Assembly (NCBI GenBank): GCA_902826885.1
Contig: CADEGL010000012.1
Span: forward strand, 9,315-45,530
Length of the DNA: 36,216 nucleotides
Source of the DNA: an uncultured Alphaproteobacteria bacterium
Lineage (GTDB): Bacteria > Pseudomonadota > Alphaproteobacteria > CADEGL01
Reading direction: 5' to 3'
The notes under the pieces were generated by a model, which saw only the letters and a list, made by a program, of their open reading frames with translations, was not told the origin of the DNA and did no database searches. How positions within the stretch are numbered: the first letter of the stretch is position 1; the number at the start of each line of letters is the position of its first letter. A program made the translations under genes and the position numbers. Positions 32,514 through 36,216 of the stretch are shown here, piece by piece.

Positions 32514-33479
32514 ATGCCATCCAAGAAAACCGTCCTGGTCACGCGTAGGCTGACGCCATCCGTCGAAGCGCGCCTCGCGCGCGACTATGACGCGCGGCTG
32601 AACCCAGCCGACGAGATCTATGCGCCGGACAAGCTCGCCGCGGCGGCCCAGGGCGCCGATGCGCTGCTGGTCGCGGCCACCGACAATGTGGGTCCCGCCG
32701 TGATCGCGAAATTGCCGGACAGCGTGCGCGCCATCGCCACCTTCTCCGTCGGCTATAACCACATCGACATCGAGGGCTGCAAGAAGCGCGGCATCTGCGT
32801 CACCTACACGCCCGACGTGCTAACCGACGCGACCGCCGACTTGACCATGCTGTTGATCCTGGGTGCCGCGCGGCGCGCGGGCGAAGGCGAGCGCATGGTG
32901 CGCAATGGGGAATGGGCGGGATGGGCGCCGACGCAGCTTCTCGGCACGCACGTAACGGGCAAGACGCTGGGCATCCTCGGCATGGGCCGCATCGGCCGCG
33001 CGGTCGCCGACCGCGCGCGCGGCTTCGCCATGCGGATCCACTACAGCAATCGCAAGCGCCTGCCGGCCGACCAGGAAAAGGGCGCGGTATTCCACGCCGA
33101 CCCCGAGGCCATGCTGAAGCAGGCCGACATCCTGTCGATCAACTGCCCCGCCACGCCGGAGACGACGCGTTTTCTCGACGCACGCCGGATCGGGCTCATG
33201 AAGGATGGCGCCATCGTGGTCAATTCGGCGCGCGGCGCGGTCGTGGACGACCACGCGCTGATCGCGGCGCTGCGCGCGGGCAAGCTGGCGTCGGCGGGAT
33301 TGGACGTCTTCGACCGCGAGCCGGATCTGGAGCCGGCCTACCGGGGCCTGGCCAACACGTTTCTGCTGCCGCACCTGGGCAGCGCCACGATCGAGACGCG
33401 CGACGGCATGGGCAACAAATGCGTCGACAACCTGGACGCGTTCTTCGCCGGCCGGACGCCGCCCGACCGGCTGGTCTAG
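32514..33479 (+). CDS. D-2-hydroxyacid dehydrogenase (glyoxylate/hydroxypyruvate reductase type)
   Basis: 321 residues. It reduces 2-oxo acids such as glyoxylate or hydroxypyruvate with NAD(P)H. The NAD motif GMGRIG (156-161) is followed by Arg after the beta-strand (YSNRKRL), which suggests NADPH preference. The catalytic set is Arg240 in VNSARGAVVDD, Glu269 in DREPDLEPAY and His287 in LLPHLGSAT. SVGYNHIDIEGCKKRGI and TYTPDVLTDATADL are family marks. The pattern is closest to glyoxylate reductase (GyaR/GhrB-like). TAGAAT at 32469-32474 may be its -10 element, giving a leader of about 35 nt. It is divergent from eipB. Confidence 0.92.
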   Translation: MPSKKTVLVTRRLTPSVEARLARDYDARLNPADEIYAPDKLAAAAQGADALLVAATDNVGPAVIAKLPDSVRAIATFSVGYNHIDIEGCKKRGICVTYTPDVLTDATADLTMLLILGAARRAGEGERMVRNGEWAGWAPTQLLGTHVTGKTLGILGMGRIGRAVADRARGFAMRIHYSNRKRLPADQEKGAVFHADPEAMLKQADILSINCPATPETTRFLDARRIGLMKDGAIVVNSARGAVVDDHALIAALRAGKLASAGLDVFDREPDLEPAYRGLANTFLLPHLGSATIETRDGMGNKCVDNLDAFFAGRTPPDRLV

Positions 33480-33480
33480 C

Positions 33481-34236
33481 TCAGATCGGCAGCAGCCACG
33501 CCTTCTCGGAAACGTTGCGGCGCATGGCCTCGGCCTGCTGCGATTCGAACGGACCGGCCACCACGCGATACATCTTGCGGCCATCGACCGTGACCGCCAT
33601 CACGCGCGTGCCCTTGGACGACGCGGAAGCCGCGGCGGCACGCTCGGCGTCCTGAAAGCTGCCCACGACGACCAGCATCTTCTTGCCATTGCCGGCAGGC
33701 ACCGGGGCGGGCGCCAAGGAGGCCGTCCGCGCGTTGGCGGGCACCGTCGCTTTCGGCGGATTGGACGCGCGAATCGGCCGCGCGGATACCACCGGCTGCG
33801 TGGGCAAGGGTGCCGCCGGGGCAATGGCGGCGACTTGGGGCGCGGGTGCCGGAGCAGGCAGGCTTTCCGTAGCGACCTCGGCCTCGGGCGTTTTCTGCGG
33901 CGTGGGCGTAAGCGAGGCGCCGATCGGCGTCATCGCGGGCGGGGAGAATGCCAGGGCACCGTTGCCCGGGGCATAGACCACTTCGCGCGCGCCCGTTCCC
34001 TTCGGCTCGACGCAGACAGGCTTATCCTTGACGACGCGCCACACCGCGCAATCCTCGCCGGTGACAGCCGACAAGGCGTGGTCGTGCGGCGCCTTGCCGG
34101 TCGCCGTATAGCTCAGCCCGTCGAAACTCATGGAAGCGGCGGTAATTCCGACGGGAATGGCGACACAGCCGCCCAAGACGGCCACCATCAGGCCCGCGAA
34201 AGCCGCATCACGCGCGAATCTGGAATCCCTTTGCAC
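33481..34236 (-). CDS. SPOR-domain lipoprotein
   Basis: 251 residues from GTG 34236, which has GGGGAGG eight bases upstream; ATG 34269 has no ribosome binding site. A lipoprotein signal is visible (RDAAFAGLMVAVLGGC, lipobox LGGC around residue 24). The N-terminal domain of about 80 residues includes MSFDGLSYTATGKAPHDHALSAV and two Cys (GEDCAVW and DKPVCVEP). Many alphaproteobacteria have similar outer-membrane lipoproteins. A Pro/Ala-rich linker (about 110-175) leads to a C-terminal SPOR domain (MLVVVGSFQDAERA...YRVVAGPFES), which in the family binds denuded septal peptidoglycan. It therefore probably sits at the envelope near the division site. It is divergent from rnd, with a 263-bp shared regulatory region. 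Confidence 0.88.
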   Translation of the reverse strand: MQRDSRFARDAAFAGLMVAVLGGCVAIPVGITAASMSFDGLSYTATGKAPHDHALSAVTGEDCAVWRVVKDKPVCVEPKGTGAREVVYAPGNGALAFSPPAMTPIGASLTPTPQKTPEAEVATESLPAPAPAPQVAAIAPAAPLPTQPVVSARPIRASNPPKATVPANARTASLAPAPVPAGNGKKMLVVVGSFQDAERAAAASASSKGTRVMAVTVDGRKMYRVVAGPFESQQAEAMRRNVSEKAWLLPI

Positions 34237-34311
34237 CGGCGAAACCTCCCCTTGGCAGCCGCCCGGCATGGCCGGATATGACGTGGTAATCTGCCAAGGA
34301 TGAGAATCCTC

Positions 34312-34329
34312 TTTGACTCATGTGTCAAA
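34312..34329. promoter_or_regulatory. Palindromic operator candidate TTTGAC-N6-GTCAAA
   Basis: TTTGACTCATGTGTCAAA at 34312-34329 is symmetric at 16 of 18 positions. A third TTTGAC half-site follows at 34345-34350, inside the candidate rnd promoter. It lies between the SPOR lipoprotein and rnd genes in a visibly AT-rich patch. The regulator is unknown. Confidence 0.45.
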
Positions 34330-34345
34330 TATTTTGTGTACCTAT

Positions 34346-34373
34346 TTGACTTGGACGCAAAATCTTGTAGATT
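34346..34373 (+). promoter_or_regulatory. Candidate promoter for rnd
   Basis: TTGACT (34346-34351) and TAGATT (34368-34373) are spaced 16 nt apart, with 5/6 and 4/6 matches. The leader would be about 120 nt and would include TGTGGATAA at 34389-34397, a perfect DnaA box on the complementary strand (TTATCCACA). Confidence 0.4.
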
Positions 34374-34499
34374 TTTGAGATCAGCGCCTGTGGATAAGTC
34401 ATTGAAAAAGAGTCGCTTTTCGATTCCGCCGACGTGTTTTCGGCACCTGGGCGGCAACGAATCGTTGCGCGTCCCGCCGTGGCGATATAGGCCGGTGGC

Positions 34500-35684
34500 A
34501 TGACCCCAATTGCCGATCCCTCGACCGTCGAAGCCCTTTGCGACCGCCTGTCCAAGGCCCCCTACGTCACCGTCGACACCGAGTTCATGCGGGACAAGAC
34601 GTACTGGCCCCGCCTGTGCCTGATCCAGGTTGCGGGGCCGGACGAAGCCGCGGTGATCGACCCGCTGGCGCCCGGACTGGATCTGGCGCCCTTCCTGCGC
34701 CTGATGGCCGACCCCAAAGTGGTCAAGGTCTTCCACGCCGCGCGCCAGGACGTGGAGATCTTCTTCCATCTGACGGGCAAGGTGCCCGCCCCCCTGTTCG
34801 ACACCCAGATTGCCGCCATGGTGGCCGGCTTTGGCGAACAGGTGTCCTACGAAACACTGGTCGCGCATTTCGCCGGCGCGCGCATCGACAAGTCGTCGCG
34901 CTTCACCGACTGGTCGCATCGGCCGCTGTCGGAGCGCCAGCTCACCTACGCGCTGGCCGACGTCACCCATATGCGCAAGATCTATGAAGCGCTCCGAGCC
35001 CAATTGCAGAAAAACAAACGCGAATCCTGGTTGGCCGAGGAGCTGGCGACGCTGTCGGACCCCGCCACGTATCGCCTGGAACCGGAGGATGCGTGGCAAC
35101 GGCTGAAGCCGCGCGGCATGTCCCCGCGCAGCCTGGCGGTGCTGAAGGAGATCTCCGCCTGGCGCGAGCGCGAGGCACAGAAGCGCGACGTGCCGCGCAA
35201 CCGCATCGTGCGCGATGAGGCGCTGACGGAAATTGCCGCGGGCCGGCCTAAGAACGCCGATGAACTGGCGCGCGTGCGCGCCCTTTCCCGCGCCGTCGCC
35301 GATGGCCCTTTCGGGCGCGAGATCCTGGCCGCCGTGGCGCGGGCGGTGGCGCTGCCGGAAAAAGACCTGCCCCACCTTCCCGACAAACCACAGCTTCCGC
35401 GCGGCATCGGCCCCACCGTGGAACTGCTCAAGGTGCTGCTCAAGCTCAAGAGCGACCAGCAGCACGTGGCATCCAAGCTGATCGCCAATGTTTCCGACCT
35501 GGAGCGCATGGCGGCCGGTGAAACCGGCGTCCCCGCCTTGCACGGCTGGCGTCACGAAGTGTTCGGCGCGGACGCCACCGCCCTCATGGAAGGGCGCCTG
35601 GCGCTGGCGATTTCCGGCCGTCAGTTAGAAGTGGTGGAGCGGGTGGCGGATACCCCCGTGCGGCCAAAGGCGGCCCGGCGCTGA
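34500..35684 (+). CDS. rnd: Ribonuclease D
   Basis: 394 residues. It is a 3'-5' exonuclease of the DEDDy class that trims tRNA and other small RNA 3' ends. The metal-binding acids are visible: Asp26 and Glu28 in VTVDTEFM (ExoI), Asp84 in HAARQDVEIF (ExoII), and Tyr150 and Asp154 in YALADVTHM (ExoIII). C-terminal to these is an HRDC domain (KRDVPRNRIVRDEALTEIA...), followed by a second helical part, as in full-length RNase D. No Shine-Dalgarno sequence is seen; GATATAGG lies just upstream. It converges on the truncated SDR with a 1-bp gap between stops. Confidence 0.94.
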   Translation: MTPIADPSTVEALCDRLSKAPYVTVDTEFMRDKTYWPRLCLIQVAGPDEAAVIDPLAPGLDLAPFLRLMADPKVVKVFHAARQDVEIFFHLTGKVPAPLFDTQIAAMVAGFGEQVSYETLVAHFAGARIDKSSRFTDWSHRPLSERQLTYALADVTHMRKIYEALRAQLQKNKRESWLAEELATLSDPATYRLEPEDAWQRLKPRGMSPRSLAVLKEISAWREREAQKRDVPRNRIVRDEALTEIAAGRPKNADELARVRALSRAVADGPFGREILAAVARAVALPEKDLPHLPDKPQLPRGIGPTVELLKVLLKLKSDQQHVASKLIANVSDLERMAAGETGVPALHGWRHEVFGADATALMEGRLALAISGRQLEVVERVADTPVRPKAARR

Positions 35685-35685
35685 C

Positions 35686-36216
35686 CTAGAACGTGCCCGG
35701 GTAGGCGCCGCCGTCGAGCACCATGTTCTGTCCCGTGATGAAGCCGGCCTGGGCGCTGCACAGATAGGCGCAAGCGTCGCCGAACTCGGCCGCCGTGCCA
35801 AAGCGCTTGGCTGGGTTGGCTTCCATCCGCTCCGCCCGCACCGCGTCCACCGGCTTGCCGGTCTTCTTGGCCGTGGCCTCGAACAGGCCGCGCAGACGAT
35901 CGGTATCGAAGGGGCCCGGCAACAGATTGTTGATCGTCACGTTGTGACGCACCGTTTCGCGCGCGATGCCGGCGATAAAGCCCGTGAGACCCGCGCGCGC
36001 GCCGTTCGACAAGCCCAAGATCGGGATCGGCGCCTTCACCGAGGTCGAGGTGATGTTGACGATGCGGCCGAAGCGCCGCGCGATCATGCCGTCGACCACG
36101 GCGCGGATGAACAGGATGGGCGCGATCATGTTGGCGTCGGCCGCGGCCATCCATTGCTCGCGGCCCCAGTCGCGGAAATCGCCCGGCGGCGGGCCGCCGG
36201 CGTTGTTGACCAGGAT
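35686..36216 (-). CDS. Divergent SDR oxidoreductase, N-terminus beyond the window
   Basis: 176 residues are visible, entering from the right edge in frame with ILVNNAGGPPPGDF and ending GQNMVLDGGAYPGTF. The NNAG motif, RIVNITSTS (catalytic-position Ser) and the C-terminal GG are SDR features. The YxxxK position reads LSNGARAGLTGF, so Tyr is Ser and Lys is Arg. This is the pattern of the beta-ketoacyl-ACP-reductase-like SDR subgroup known to lack the normal tetrad. The reaction is unknown. The start codon and glycine-rich cofactor motif lie outside the window. It is unrelated in position to the other Tyr-less SDR at 11978-12745. Confidence 0.85.
   Translation of the reverse strand: MLVNNAGGPPPGDFRDWGREQWMAAADANMIAPILFIRAVVDGMIARRFGRIVNITSTSVKAPIPILGLSNGARAGLTGFIAGIARETVRHNVTINNLLPGPFDTDRLRGLFEATAKKTGKPVDAVRAERMEANPAKRFGTAAEFGDACAYLCSAQAGFITGQNMVLDGGAYPGTF

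Noticed and set aside
34270-34499. Chromosome replication origin
   Set aside because: Only one perfect DnaA box is visible and no oriC-type gene neighbours (dnaA, dnaN, hemE, parAB) are present. One box plus an AT-rich promoter region is not enough.
34300-34503. 67-codon open frame between the SPOR lipoprotein and rnd genes
   Set aside because: It has no ribosome binding site and no recognisable features, and it covers the promoter-like AT-rich region.

Overview
The window is a GC-rich, densely coded bacterial chromosome segment. It most likely comes from an alphaproteobacterium, perhaps a Rhodospirillales/Reyranella-like lineage. That assignment is inference: it rests on the GC-rich codon bias, an EipB/DUF1849 envelope protein (a family known from alphaproteobacteria), a DUF1223 protein, a complete LIV-type ABC operon and REP-like repeats between genes. 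I recognise 34 genes, two of them cut by the window ends. I see no rRNA, tRNA, insertion sequence, prophage or CRISPR, and no gene-free stretch longer than about 265 bases.

Layout. 1-3164: a partial C-terminus, an enolase-superfamily enzyme, a proline-racemase-family enzyme with a Ser/Cys active-site pair, and a YciA-like thioesterase. 3265-8762: parE, a DUF1223 protein, a secreted TPR protein that converges on it, an alpha/beta hydrolase and a translationally coupled isochorismatase-type hydrolase. 8976-11866: an RhlE-type DEAD-box helicase, a stand-alone Lrp/AsnC effector domain, and a second proline-racemase-family enzyme with a Cys/Cys pair. 11978-18922: an SDR lacking the catalytic Tyr, then four consecutive DHA2 (EmrB/QacA-type, 14-TM) transporters in one tightly packed array. 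18992-24553: a class IV aminotransferase, then a complete branched-chain/amide-type ABC importer (binding protein, LivH, LivM, LivG, LivF). 24655-28856: a methyltransferase, an Asp/Glu-racemase-like protein, methylmalonate-semialdehyde dehydrogenase and a threonine-dehydratase-like PLP enzyme. 28862-36216: an exported adenosine-deaminase-family enzyme, a 12-TM MFS carrier, EipB, a D-2-hydroxyacid dehydrogenase, a SPOR lipoprotein, RNase D and a truncated divergent SDR.

Theme. Most accessory genes suggest uptake and breakdown of amino-acid-like compounds. There are two different proline-racemase-family enzymes and an enolase-superfamily enzyme of the kind that can act on proline derivatives. 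Around them are an aminotransferase, a LIV importer, MMSDH and a Ser/Thr dehydratase. Housekeeping genes (parE, rhlE, rnd, eipB, SPOR lipoprotein) are interspersed.

The most unusual structure is the quartet of adjacent DHA2 transporters. It has no EmrA/HlyD adaptor gene and no regulator in sight. Its paralogs fall into two types ordered A-B-B-A, and three of the four have Asn where the family's conserved TM1 Asp normally lies. Two SDRs in the window also lack the catalytic Tyr.
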